Program-made: the position numbers and the translations under genes
Notes under the pieces: generated by a model
What the model saw: the letters and a program-made list of their open reading frames with translations, nothing else
Told to the model about the DNA's origin: nothing
The model's database searches: none
Part shown: positions 1 to 7,363 of the stretch, piece by piece
How the letters are laid out: each line of letters starts with the position of its first letter
Position numbering within the stretch: position 1 is the stretch's first letter
Source of the DNA: JASJBU01 sp965372385
GTDB lineage: Bacteria > Pseudomonadota > Gammaproteobacteria > Chromatiales > Chromatiaceae
Direction of reading: 5' to 3'
Assembly (NCBI GenBank): GCA_965372385.1
Contig: CBDVCD010000125.1
Location: 1 to 9,409 of the forward strand
Length of the DNA: 9,409 bases

Positions 1-616
1 GGCCACCCTGTTGGCCTATGTGCTGGCGGGGCGCAACGGGGGAACCCTGACCCTGATCCTCGCGGGGGTGGCTATCAACGCCTTGGCCCTGGCGCTGGTC
101 TCCCTGCTGCTCAATCTCGCCCCCAGCCCCTATGCGGTACAGGAGATCGCGCTGTGGATGCTCGGCTCCCTTTCCAATAGCAGCCTGGACGACCTCTGGA
201 TCATGCTGCCCGGCACTCTGTTGGGCTGGTTGCTGCTGTTGCGGCTGGGGCGTTCACTGGACCTGCTGACCCTGGGGGAGGAGACCAGCCAGTCCATGGG
301 GGTCGACCTGCGGCGGCTGCGCTGGCGTGTGTTTCTCGCGCTGGCCCTGGCTGTCGGTTCGGCGGTCTCGGTGACTGGCTCCATCGGCTTCATCGGCCTG
401 GTGGTGCCCCACCTGCTGAGACCCCTGGTGGGCTACCGGCCTAGCCGCCTGCTGGCTGCCAGTGCATTGGGTGGAGCAATACTGCTGCTGGTCGCCGACA
501 TTGCGGTGCGGCTGCTGCCGTCGCAGACGGAGATCAAGGTCGGCGTACTGACCTCACTCATCGGCGCACCCTTCTTCCTCTATCTGATCATTAAAAGTCG
601 GCGGTTGCCCGCATGA
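1..616 (+). CDS. FecCD/BtuC-family ABC importer permease, 5'-truncated by the window edge
   Basis: This is the C-terminal two thirds of an inner-membrane permease that imports iron-siderophore, heme or vitamin B12 from its periplasmic binding protein. The frame is already open at base 2, so the real start lies outside the window. About 204 residues are visible, against roughly 320-350 for the full family. Several hydrophobic helices are evident. Family landmarks include a W-M-L-G-S-L motif, the stretch GSIGFIGLVVPHLLRPLVG (the cytoplasmic coupling region that contacts the ATPase), and the C-terminal VGVLTSLIGAPFFLYLI segment. The TGA stop overlaps the ATG of the ATPase gene (ATGA, 613-616), so the two are translationally coupled. 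Family membership is clear. The substrate cannot be decided, because the binding protein and any TonB receptor are outside the window. Confidence 0.93.
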   Translation, partial: ATLLAYVLAGRNGGTLTLILAGVAINALALALVSLLLNLAPSPYAVQEIALWMLGSLSNSSLDDLWIMLPGTLLGWLLLLRLGRSLDLLTLGEETSQSMGVDLRRLRWRVFLALALAVGSAVSVTGSIGFIGLVVPHLLRPLVGYRPSRLLAASALGGAILLLVADIAVRLLPSQTEIKVGVLTSLIGAPFFLYLIIKSRRLPA

Positions 617-1404
617 GTCTGTTGCAAGGAAAGGGCCTTTCACTCACCCTCGGCGGCCGAAAGATCCTCGACCAGGTCGATATCGAACTGCAACCCGGGG
701 AGATGCTTGGTCTGATCGGTCCCAACGGAGCGGGTAAAAGCAGCCTGTTAAGACTGATAGCCGGACTGCTCGAAGCCAATGCAGGATCATTACAACTGGG
801 TGATGGTCCATTCTCCACTATCCCTCTGGCACAGCGTGCCCGGCGCATTGCCTGGCTCACTCAACAGGGGGAGGTCCACTGGCCCCTGTCCGTGGAGACA
901 CTGATTGAACTGGGTCGGGTCCCCCATCTGGCGCCCTGGGAGCAACCTGCTGAAAAGGATTTGGAGGCCATCGAGCGGGTCATCGGGGAAACCGACCTGC
1001 AGGCCTTGCGACATCGCCGGTTCAACACCCTCTCCGGCGGAGAGCAGGCCCGGGTGCTGCTGGCCCGCGCCCTGGCAACGGAGCCGGAGATTCTGCTGGC
1101 GGACGAGCCGGTGGCGGCACTCGATCTGGCTCATCAGCTGGACGTAATGTCCTTGCTATCCAGCTATTGCAAAGAGAGACGGGGTGTCATCGTGGTGCTG
1201 CACGACCTCTCCCTGGCGGCCCACTTCTGTCACCGGTTACAATTGTTGCATCGTGGCAAGGTGCTGGCTGTGGGCAGTGCCGAGTCCGTACTCAGCCCCG
1301 AACATCTGCTGACGGCCTATCAGGTCAGACCCTTGAAAACTGCAACTGGAGACCCGTTCGCGATTGCCTGGCAACGGACTGGAGGATCAGATCCGACAAG
1401 GTGA
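613..1404 (+). CDS. ABC transporter ATP-binding protein, FecE/BtuD/HmuV type
   Basis: This is the ATPase that powers the preceding permease from the cytoplasmic face. It has 263 residues, normal for the family. The nucleotide-binding elements are all intact and in order: Walker A GPNGAGKS at residues 36-43, a Q-loop glutamine at 84/85, signature LSGGE at 140-144, Walker B ILLADEP at 160-166 with catalytic Glu165, D-loop at about 168-171, and switch His197 (VLHDLS). The ATG at 613 overlaps the permease stop by 4 bases. No strong Shine-Dalgarno is visible, which fits translational coupling. The C-terminal tail after about residue 240 is unremarkable. As with its partner, the cargo (ferric siderophore, heme or cobalamin) is not resolvable here. 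The gene ends the visible plus-strand operon and converges with the secreted-protein gene. Confidence 0.95.
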   Translation: MSLLQGKGLSLTLGGRKILDQVDIELQPGEMLGLIGPNGAGKSSLLRLIAGLLEANAGSLQLGDGPFSTIPLAQRARRIAWLTQQGEVHWPLSVETLIELGRVPHLAPWEQPAEKDLEAIERVIGETDLQALRHRRFNTLSGGEQARVLLARALATEPEILLADEPVAALDLAHQLDVMSLLSSYCKERRGVIVVLHDLSLAAHFCHRLQLLHRGKVLAVGSAESVLSPEHLLTAYQVRPLKTATGDPFAIAWQRTGGSDPTR

Positions 1405-1459
1405 ACAATCCGATTGTTGCTTGCCTTCATTTTCAATCGTTCAGTGCGATCGAAGATGA

Positions 1460-1477
1460 CAACACATCCATGTGTTG
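1460..1477. terminator. Hairpin in the convergent gap, possible bidirectional terminator
   Basis: CAACACA (1460-1466) pairs perfectly with TGTGTTG (1471-1477) around a TCCA loop. It lies in the 98-bp gap between two convergent genes, where a shared terminator would be expected. Neither side carries a proper U-tract and the stem is only moderately GC-rich, so termination is inferred from position rather than shown. The rest of 1405-1502 holds nothing else I can identify. Confidence 0.35.
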
Positions 1478-1502
1478 CGAGAGAACTTCAATTTATAAAC
1501 GA

Positions 1503-2600
1503 CTAAATGTTTTTCACAGCAACATTCGAGAAAGAACTTTCGTTACCATCTATGTCATAAGCAGTGACAGCGAAATAGTAAGTACCGGTTGTGAGCGAGG
1601 TGACATTATAACTGGTATCGAGGCCACCGTTCAGGTCAACTAGCATATTCAGGTTATCCTGGGTCTGACCCATATAGATGCGATAGCCACCTATTTCGCT
1701 AAGGGTGAGAAATGAGCCGTCTGTACGAGTGGTCGGGCTTACCCAGGTCAGATTGGCGGAAACGTCAGCGACAGGCAGCTCTACCACGGAGATGCTTATA
1801 GTGCTCAATGCGGTCGTGATCATCCCGTCGGAAACTGAAATCTCGATGTCTGTATAAACACCCGCTATAGTGGGTGTGCCAGAAAATTCTCCCGTAGTTG
1901 GGTCAAAACTGGCCCAGCTTGGCAGATTCAGAATATCAAAGGTCAGCTCATCACCGTCGGGATCGATTGCGCTGGGAATGAATGAATATATTTCGTTCAC
2001 CGCTACACTCAAAAGGGGAGTACCACTGATACTGGGTGCACGGTTGGTGTTGAAGACATCGATGGAAAAGGCGCTGAGTGAGACTGTGGCAGTTCCATCG
2101 GACACGCTGATCACAATGTTGATATAGCTCCCAGCGTCATCGAAGCCAGGCGTACCGGACAAAGCGCCACTGCTGGCATCGAAACTGGCCCATATAGGTG
2201 CATTGACAATTGAGAAACTGAGTTCATCACCGTCGGGGTCATATACACTGGGAGTAAAGAAATAGCTCTCACTCTCGGCAAGACTGGTGACGGGTGTGCC
2301 AGCGATGGTGGGGGGGGAATTCGGACTCAAGCTGGCAGCGTATTCATCGATCGCCAAGGTAGCTGCTTCAAGGGTGATGCAATCGCCAACACTTTTAATC
2401 ACGTTCTTCGCGTCGGTCAACGAAACAGTGGGGTCGATCGACTGCAGTGAAGGTAAAGACTCTTTCGCGAACAGGGTGATTTGAAGGTTACTGAAGCAGC
2501 TGGTGTCTTTTGTGGGAGCTACCGCATGAGTGTAGGTAGCGGTAAAACCCAGAGAAGCGATCAGGATGAGTTGAGGTAAAAGCCTCGACGATGCGTACAT
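1503..2600 (-). CDS. Secreted protein with two Ig-like (He_PIG) domains and a C-terminal fibronectin-III-like domain
   Basis: A 365-residue exported protein, probably cell-surface or extracellular. Residues 1 to about 26-28 form a signal peptide (basic start, hydrophobic core LILIASLGF, cleavage near THA-VA). Residues 29-95 are an unrecognised N-terminal domain with the only two cysteines (35 and 74), a possible disulfide. Residues about 96-183 and 188-275 are two related Ig-like repeats sharing DPDGDEL, ASFD, SGTP and ISVSDG motifs. This is the cadherin-like He_PIG pattern, in which Asp-rich loops often bind calcium. Residues about 281-363 resemble a fibronectin-III domain. There is no membrane or wall anchor at the C-terminus. 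The ATG at 2598-2600 is supported by GGAGGT at 2609-2614, 8 bases upstream. The frame contains a C8 tract (coding strand) at codons 95-97. Binding or adhesion is a family-level guess; no ligand can be named. Confidence 0.85.
   Translation of the reverse strand: MYASSRLLPQLILIASLGFTATYTHAVAPTKDTSCFSNLQITLFAKESLPSLQSIDPTVSLTDAKNVIKSVGDCITLEAATLAIDEYAASLSPNSPPTIAGTPVTSLAESESYFFTPSVYDPDGDELSFSIVNAPIWASFDASSGALSGTPGFDDAGSYINIVISVSDGTATVSLSAFSIDVFNTNRAPSISGTPLLSVAVNEIYSFIPSAIDPDGDELTFDILNLPSWASFDPTTGEFSGTPTIAGVYTDIEISVSDGMITTALSTISISVVELPVADVSANLTWVSPTTRTDGSFLTLSEIGGYRIYMGQTQDNLNMLVDLNGGLDTSYNVTSLTTGTYYFAVTAYDIDGNESSFSNVAVKNI
2310..2317. repeat. Homopolymer G8 (C8 on the coding strand) inside the Ig-domain gene
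   Basis: Eight consecutive G on the plus strand lie in codons for Ser95-Pro96-Pro97, at the linker before the first Ig-like domain. A one-base slip would shift the frame after the N-terminal domain and remove both Ig-like domains and the FN3 domain. The frame is intact in this sequence. Confidence 0.9.
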
Positions 2601-2647
2601 GATGTCTAACCTCCGTCAGGTGATTAGCAATCAAGGTAAGCCATCTC

Positions 2648-2656
2648 TTTTTTTTT
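2648..2656. repeat. Homopolymer T9 (A9 on the coding strand) in the leader of the Ig-domain gene
   Basis: Nine consecutive T on the plus strand lie 48-56 bases upstream of the minus-strand start codon at 2600. Slippage here would change promoter or leader spacing but not the protein frame, because an in-frame TGA lies between this tract and the ATG. Confidence 0.9.
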
Positions 2657-2695
2657 AATTGGGCCAGCAATCACACTCGTGGCAGATGGAATTCA

Positions 2696-2721
2696 CAATC
2701 TATATGGATATGGATAGATTG
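2696..2721. promoter_or_regulatory. 8+8 bp inverted repeat upstream of the Ig-domain gene, candidate operator or leader hairpin
   Basis: CAATCTAT (2696-2703) and ATAGATTG (2714-2721) are perfect reverse complements separated by 10 bases. The centre also holds two tandem ATGGAT units (2704-2709 and 2710-2715). It sits 96-121 bases upstream of the minus-strand ATG, in an otherwise gene-free, AT-rich stretch. An 8-bp perfect dyad with one-turn spacing suits a dimeric regulator. If transcribed, it could instead fold as a hairpin. No regulator is encoded nearby. Confidence 0.4.
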
Positions 2722-2752
2722 AGCGATAGATCACAGCCATTTATGATTGTTA

Positions 2753-2781
2753 TTCTTATTAATGCTCTGTAAAAGGGTCAA
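2753..2781 (-). promoter_or_regulatory. Weak candidate promoter for the Ig-domain gene
   Basis: Read on the minus strand, TTGACC (2776-2781) is followed after 17 bases by TAAGAA (2753-2758). The -35 is good but the -10 is poor. The -35 sits inside a small hairpin, AAAGGG (2772-2777) with CCCTTT (2784-2789), which on the minus strand is followed by a T. That hairpin could equally be a second terminator behind the RND gene. The rest of the 275-bp gap is described in separate entries. Confidence 0.25.
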
Positions 2782-2824
2782 AGCCCTTTATTGATTAAGA
2801 ACTGTAATACTAATCGATGGGGAA

Positions 2825-2871
2825 GATCAAAACCAAGAAGAATGTGGGCAAGAACATCCTGCCCACTCTTC
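2825..2871 (-). terminator. Rho-independent-type terminator of the efflux operon
   Basis: GTGGGCA (2844-2850) pairs with TGCCCAC (2860-2866) around a 9-base loop. The stem is extended by GAAGA (2837-2841) pairing with TCTTC (2867-2871), giving 12 pairs with a 2-base bulge. Transcribed on the minus strand it follows the RND stop codon (2876-2878) by 4 bases. It is followed by a modest T-rich run (TGGTTTTGATCT, 2836 down to 2825). Position and stem strength are convincing; the U-tract is only fair. Confidence 0.7.
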
Positions 2872-2875
2872 GCGT

Positions 2876-5800
2876 TTAAGTTTCTGCTGAACCTATTTCC
2901 TCCACCCGGTTTCTCATCGCCGCGTAGTAGACCACCGGTATCACCACCAGGGTCAGAACGGTGGAGACGAACAGACCGAAGATCAGGGAGACCGCCAGAC
3001 CGTTGAAGATCGGATCGTCCAGGATGAAGATACCACCGGCCATTGCCGCCAGCGCAGTCAGGGCGATTGGCTTGGCGCGTACCGCGGCGGCGCTGATCAC
3101 CGCCTGCTCCAGTTCCATTCCTTCGCGCAGCTGCTGGTTGACGAAATCCACCAGCAGGATCGAGTTGCGCACGATGATGCCCGCCAGGGCGATCATGCCG
3201 ATCATCGAGGTGGCGGTGAACTGGGCCCCTGCCAGGGCATGGCCCGGCAGGATGCCGATGATGGTCAGTGGGATTGGCGCCATGATCACCAACGGCACCA
3301 GATAGCTGCGGAACTGGACCACTACCAACAGGTAGATCATCAGCAGGCCCACCGAATAGGCGATACCCATGTCGCGGAAGGTCTCGTAGGTGATCTGCCA
3401 CTCGCCGTCCCACTTCAGGCTGTATTCGTAGGGATTTTCCGGCTGGTTCAGGAACCACTGCTCAATGCTGTTATCACCACCCAGCTGGTCGGAGATCTCG
3501 AACAGGCCATACAGCGGACTGTCGATCTCACCCGCCATGTCACCGGTGACATAGACCACCGGCAGCAGATCCTTGTGCTGAATCGAGTATTCGCGCACCC
3601 GGGGAATGATCTCCACGATCTCCGACAGAGGCACCAGCTCACCGCTCTCCGCACGCAACCGCAGGGAGAGCACCTGGGCCAGATCGGCCTTGTCCGCATC
3701 CGAATATTCGATGCGGATCGGCACCGCATACTTGAGGTTCTCGCCGTGCAGGAAACCCGCATCCTCCCCTTTGAGCACCGTCGCCAGGGCCTCAGCGACA
3801 CTGCTTTGCGCAACACCCAGACGCGCCGCCTTGGCCCGGTCAACCCAGACCACGAACTTGGCGGAGGGGTGCTCCACGCTGTCGTCGATGTCGACGATAT
3901 CCGGGGTGTTCTCGAACACCTGACGGATCTCCCAGGCCGCCTCGGTCTGGCCCTGGTAGTCGAGGCCATAGACCTCCGCCACCAGCGGTGACATCACCGG
4001 CGGACCGGGTGGCACCTCCACGATCTTGGCATTGCCGTTGTACTCCCGGGCAATCTTCTGCAGCGGTTCCCTGACCGCCAGGGCTATTTCATGGCTCTTG
4101 CGCTCCCTATCATGCTTGTCCACCAGATTCACCTGGATATCCCCCAGATTGGCGCCCTCACGCAGGTAGTACTGACGCACCAGACCATTGAAGCCGATCG
4201 GCGCGGCGGTGCCGGAGTAGACTTGGTAGTCGGTCACCTCGGGCACCGTCGCCAGATAGTCGCCCATCTCGTCCAGCACCCGGGTGGTCTGCTCCAGACT
4301 GGTACCCTCCGGCATGTCGAGCACCACCAGGAACTCCGATTTGTTGTCGAAGGGCAGCATCTTCAACACCACAGCCTTGTTGAGCGTCAGAGAGACCGAA
4401 AGAGCGATGAGCAACAGGAGTACGCCCAAGAGTACCCAGCGCATCAGATTGCCGCGGCGGCCCAGCAGAAACGGGGTCATGATACGTCTGAAGAAACGGC
4501 TCAGGCCGGTTTCACCCTGCGCATGCTGAGCATGCGCGGCAATCTTCGCGGCATGCCCCGCCAGCACCTTATTGGTCAGCCAGGGAGTAAAGACAAAGGC
4601 CACCACCAGTGAAATCAACATGCCGCTACTGGCGTTGATCGGGATCGGGCTCATGTAGGGCCCCATCAGGCCGGTGACGAAGGCCATCGGCAGCAGGGCG
4701 GCAATCACGGTGAAGGTGGCGAGAATGGTCGGCCCGCCCACCTCGTCCACCGCCCGGGGGATCGCCTCCAGCAGGCTCTTGGCCCCCAGTTGCAGATGGC
4801 GGTGGATGTTCTCCACCACCACGATAGCGTCATCCACCAGGATGCCGATGGAGAAGATCAGGGCGAACAGGGAGACCCGGTTGAGAGTGAAACCCCAGGC
4901 CCAGGAGGCGAACAGGGTGATCGCCAGGGTGACCACCACCGCCGCCCCGACGATCAGGGCCTCACGCCAGCCGATAGCCAGCATCACCAGCACCACTACC
5001 GAGAGGGTGGCGAAGGCCAATTTGGTGATCAGCTTATTGGCCTTGGCCTCGGCGGTCTCGCCATAGTTGCGGGTGATGGTGACATGCACGCCCTCGGGGA
5101 TGAAAGTGCCCTCAAGCTGGCCAAAGCGCTTGATAACTGCCTTGGCGATCTTCACCGCATTGGTGCCCGCCTTTTTCGCCACCGCGATGGTCACCGCCGG
5201 GAACTTGCCCGCCTCGGGTAGTCCCTTGCCGGTACTCTCGGGACCTGTACCCAGCCAGACGTACTGCTCGGGCAGATCCGGTTCGTGGCTGACGCTGGCC
5301 ACGTCCCTCAGATAGACCGGTTTACCCTCATGCACTCCCACCACCAGGCCGCCGATCTCCTCGGCGGAGGTCAGAAAGGTACCGGCCTGCACCAGCAGTT
5401 CACGGTTTTCCGCGGTAACGCTGATGTCGTCACGGATATGATTTGCCGCCTGCAGGGCGCGGCGCAGGTCGCTCAGGTCGATGCCATAGCCAGACAGTGC
5501 CTGAGGATCGAGCTGAACATGCACCACCCGGTCCGGATTGCCGATGGTGTAGATGTCCCGGGTGCCTTTCACTCGCTTGAGTTCGGACTCGATGGCGTGG
5601 GCCACCTGGCCCAGCTCATAGGCGCCCATTTCAGGATCGTCCGACCAGAGGGTTGCGGTGACGATGGGCACATCATCTATACCCTTGGGCTTGACGATAG
5701 GCTGGCCAACCCCAAGGTTGAGGGGCAGCCAGTCCTGATTCGAATAGACCTTGGCGAAGAGCCGTACGATGGCGTCCTCCCGGCCCTCGCCCACCAGAAA

Positions 5801-6100
5801 CTGCACCGTCAGCACCGCCATGCCGGGACGGGAGGTGGAGTAGACATGCTTGATGCCATCGATCTCCGAGAGCACCTGCTCCGCCGGGGTCGCCACCAGA
5901 TTCTCGATCTCGGTCGCGGTGGCGCCGGGAAAGGGGATGAAGACATTGGCGAAGGTGACATTGATCTGCGGCTCCTCCTCCCGCGGGGTGATCATCACCG
6001 CAAAAACCCCAAGCAGCAGCCCCACCAGCGCCAGCAGCGGGGTGATCTCGGTGGTCAGGAAACGCTCGGCGATGCGCCCCGAAATACCCAGTTTACTCAT
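2876..6100 (-). CDS. RND-superfamily efflux pump permease (AcrB/AcrD/AcrF family)
   Basis: The inner-membrane proton antiporter of a tripartite efflux pump, moving substrates from periplasm or membrane outward. It has 1074 residues, full length for the family. TM1 is at about 20-37, then the first large periplasmic loop (about 40-355), TM2-TM6 at about 360-510, TM7 at about 553-573, the second periplasmic loop (about 580-905), and TM8-TM12 at about 911-1060. The proton-relay motif GILVDDAIVVVEN carries the acidic pair Asp423-Asp424 in TM4. In TM10 the position of the AcrB relay lysine appears to be Arg978 (IIVRNSILLVDF). The ATG at 6098-6100 has GGAGG at 6107-6111 and overlaps the adaptor gene by 8 bases. 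The pattern is closer to the multidrug-type than the CusA metal-type pumps, but I cannot name the substrate. No outer-membrane channel gene is visible, so TolC or a distant partner is presumed. Confidence 0.95.
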   Translation of the reverse strand: MSKLGISGRIAERFLTTEITPLLALVGLLLGVFAVMITPREEEPQINVTFANVFIPFPGATATEIENLVATPAEQVLSEIDGIKHVYSTSRPGMAVLTVQFLVGEGREDAIVRLFAKVYSNQDWLPLNLGVGQPIVKPKGIDDVPIVTATLWSDDPEMGAYELGQVAHAIESELKRVKGTRDIYTIGNPDRVVHVQLDPQALSGYGIDLSDLRRALQAANHIRDDISVTAENRELLVQAGTFLTSAEEIGGLVVGVHEGKPVYLRDVASVSHEPDLPEQYVWLGTGPESTGKGLPEAGKFPAVTIAVAKKAGTNAVKIAKAVIKRFGQLEGTFIPEGVHVTITRNYGETAEAKANKLITKLAFATLSVVVLVMLAIGWREALIVGAAVVVTLAITLFASWAWGFTLNRVSLFALIFSIGILVDDAIVVVENIHRHLQLGAKSLLEAIPRAVDEVGGPTILATFTVIAALLPMAFVTGLMGPYMSPIPINASSGMLISLVVAFVFTPWLTNKVLAGHAAKIAAHAQHAQGETGLSRFFRRIMTPFLLGRRGNLMRWVLLGVLLLLIALSVSLTLNKAVVLKMLPFDNKSEFLVVLDMPEGTSLEQTTRVLDEMGDYLATVPEVTDYQVYSGTAAPIGFNGLVRQYYLREGANLGDIQVNLVDKHDRERKSHEIALAVREPLQKIAREYNGNAKIVEVPPGPPVMSPLVAEVYGLDYQGQTEAAWEIRQVFENTPDIVDIDDSVEHPSAKFVVWVDRAKAARLGVAQSSVAEALATVLKGEDAGFLHGENLKYAVPIRIEYSDADKADLAQVLSLRLRAESGELVPLSEIVEIIPRVREYSIQHKDLLPVVYVTGDMAGEIDSPLYGLFEISDQLGGDNSIEQWFLNQPENPYEYSLKWDGEWQITYETFRDMGIAYSVGLLMIYLLVVVQFRSYLVPLVIMAPIPLTIIGILPGHALAGAQFTATSMIGMIALAGIIVRNSILLVDFVNQQLREGMELEQAVISAAAVRAKPIALTALAAMAGGIFILDDPIFNGLAVSLIFGLFVSTVLTLVVIPVVYYAAMRNRVEEIGSAET

Positions 6101-7142
6101 GGCTGGCCTCCGCCAACTGGCGCTTCAGCTCGGCGCCCGCCGCAATCGGCTCCAGCGCGACCTGCTCCCCTGCAGTGAGCCCGGCGATCACCGCGACCAT
6201 GCCATTGCCAGTCGGATTGCCTGTCCGAATACGCCTAAACCTGATGCGCCCATCCTTACCCACCACATAGACCGCGGTCACCTCTGAGCGGGAGACCACC
6301 GATTTTCTCGGCACCACCAGTTCCTTTTTGATCCCGGTGACAAACGCGGTCTTGACGAACATGCCGGGAAACAGGTCAGAGACCCCCTCCGGCAGATCGA
6401 CCCGCACCCTGAAGGTGTTGCTAGCCGCGTGGGCGTAAGGAAAGATCGTCAGCTTGACTGCGCTGATAACTTCACCATTCGGCAGTAGCACCCTGGCCTT
6501 ACCTTGCTCACGGATGGTGGGAATCAGACTCTGGGGCACATCCACCAGCACCCTGAGCTGATCCAACGAGATACCGCTCATCAGCGGCTGCCCGGGGGAG
6601 GCCACCTCGCCCACCTGTACATGCCGCTCGGTCACTATGCCGCTATAGGGGGCCTTGACCCGGGTATACTCAAACTGTTCGCTGGCCTGGGTCAGTCCGG
6701 CGCTGGCCGCATCCTGGCGCGCCCGGGCCGATTTAAATGCGGCGGTGGCCTTGTCCTTCTGGGATTGGGAAACCAGCTTCTTCTTGTGCATACCGCTGAC
6801 CCGCTTGAATTCATCCTCTGCCTCCTGCAAGCGGGCAAGCGCCTCCTGCAGGTCCGCCTCGGCCTGGCGCAGACGCGCCTGCTGCTCGGTATCTTTCAGC
6901 CTGACCAGCAACTGCTCTCGCTCGACGAAATCGTCCACATCGAACAGGATCTCCTGCACCTGACCGCTGGTCTGGGCGGATATCGTAGAGCGGCTGATCG
7001 CCTCCACCGTACCATCCAGTAGAAACTCCCTTGGGGATTCCTGTAATTCGACCGTGGTGGTCTTAAGCTCCGCTGCAGCAGAGACAGGCCAACTGAAAAC
7101 GATCAAGGCAATTAATAGGCTGCGGCTTATTTGGGAACTCAT
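6093..7142 (-). CDS. RND efflux periplasmic adaptor (membrane fusion protein)
   Basis: The 349-residue periplasmic adaptor that joins the RND pump to an outer-membrane channel. Residues 1-24 are a signal peptide (hydrophobic LLIALIVFSW core, cleavage at SAAA-EL). No lipobox cysteine is present, so it is not a lipoprotein like AcrA. The first half-lipoyl segment is at about 43-83 (GTVEAISRSTISAQTSGQV). A helical hairpin at about 84-158 is rich in Glu, Gln, Ala and Lys. The second half-lipoyl segment is at about 160-190 (VKAPYSGIVTERHVQVGE). A beta-barrel domain at about 195-270 includes the typical LFPGMFVK motif, and a membrane-proximal domain follows to about 337. The ATG at 7140-7142 has GAGG at 7150-7153, 7 bases upstream. 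It is the first gene of the two-gene operon and its stop overlaps the pump start. Confidence 0.94.
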   Translation of the reverse strand: MSSQISRSLLIALIVFSWPVSAAAELKTTTVELQESPREFLLDGTVEAISRSTISAQTSGQVQEILFDVDDFVEREQLLVRLKDTEQQARLRQAEADLQEALARLQEAEDEFKRVSGMHKKKLVSQSQKDKATAAFKSARARQDAASAGLTQASEQFEYTRVKAPYSGIVTERHVQVGEVASPGQPLMSGISLDQLRVLVDVPQSLIPTIREQGKARVLLPNGEVISAVKLTIFPYAHAASNTFRVRVDLPEGVSDLFPGMFVKTAFVTGIKKELVVPRKSVVSRSEVTAVYVVGKDGRIRFRRIRTGNPTGNGMVAVIAGLTAGEQVALEPIAAGAELKRQLAEASHE

Positions 7143-7172
7143 GATAATGCCTCGCTTGTATATTAGATTGTG

Positions 7173-7203
7173 CTTATATAAGATATATTAACGCATATTT
7201 CAA
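7173..7203 (-). promoter_or_regulatory. Candidate promoter of the efflux operon with a palindrome over the -10
   Basis: On the minus strand, TTGAAA (7198-7203) is followed after exactly 17 bases by TATATA (7175-7180). The -10 lies within a perfect 10-bp palindrome CTTATATAAG (7173-7182), which could serve as an operator half or be a chance product of AT-richness. The leader to the adaptor ATG would be about 25-30 bases. Confidence 0.5.
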
Positions 7204-7306
7204 GTCTACTTATAATGAAAAAGGCCCTAATTGTGTAATTCAGCACTGCACTTACGAAATGGTTCTCAGCTGCTATATATCTTTAAGATAGCGCCATTAA
7301 TGACCT

Positions 7307-7336
7307 GTGACAGCTTCCCACATTGATTCCTATAGT
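7307..7336 (+). promoter_or_regulatory. Candidate promoter of the small CxCCxC gene
   Basis: GTGACA (7307-7312, five of six to the -35 consensus) is followed after 18 bases by TATAGT (7331-7336, five of six to the -10 consensus). The leader to the ATG at 7373 would be about 30 bases. The arrangement excludes translation from an upstream start at 7307, which would fall on the -35 itself. Confidence 0.5.
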
Positions 7337-7357
7337 AGTGTAGAAAAAACCAACAAC

Positions 7358-7363
7358 AGGAGG
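7358..7363 (+). promoter_or_regulatory. Strong ribosome binding site that fixes the small-gene start
   Basis: A perfect AGGAGG lies 9 bases before the ATG at 7373. This selects 7373 over the longer open frame that begins at 7307. Confidence 0.85.

Noticed and set aside
1167..1643. A 158-codon plus-strand frame across the convergent gap
   Set aside because: It overlaps both the ATPase (wrong frame) and the Ig-domain gene (opposite strand) and has no recognisable domain.
2488..2670. An upstream minus-strand frame reading through the A9 tract, considered as a slippage-controlled N-terminal extension of the Ig-domain protein
   Set aside because: The Ig-domain frame has an in-frame TGA just upstream of its ATG, so no slip at the A9 tract can fuse the two. 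The ATG at 2600 has a signal peptide and a good ribosome site.
2716..2735. CRP-like site (TGTGA half-site on the minus strand) upstream of the Ig-domain gene
   Set aside because: Only one half matches; the other half (GCTCA) agrees in 3 of 5 positions, which is too weak to annotate.
2601..2775. Cyclic-di-GMP (GEMM) riboswitch in the leader of the secreted-protein gene
   Set aside because: I looked because such switches often precede secreted or adhesive proteins, but the conserved GEMM core segments are not present on the minus strand.
2778..3458. A 226-codon minus-strand frame over the RND 3' end
   Set aside because: It is an out-of-frame reading of the same strand, Pro/Gly/Arg/His-rich, without a ribosome site or family features. 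The RND frame explains this DNA.
3239..3991. A 250-codon plus-strand open frame opposite the RND gene
   Set aside because: It is antisense to a clear, conserved efflux pump. Its composition (many His, Gln, Arg, Asp) is typical of the reverse reading of GC-rich codons, and no domain is recognisable.
5285..6178. A 297-codon plus-strand open frame opposite the RND and adaptor genes
   Set aside because: Same reasoning: it is the reverse shadow of conserved coding sequence and would cross two real genes.
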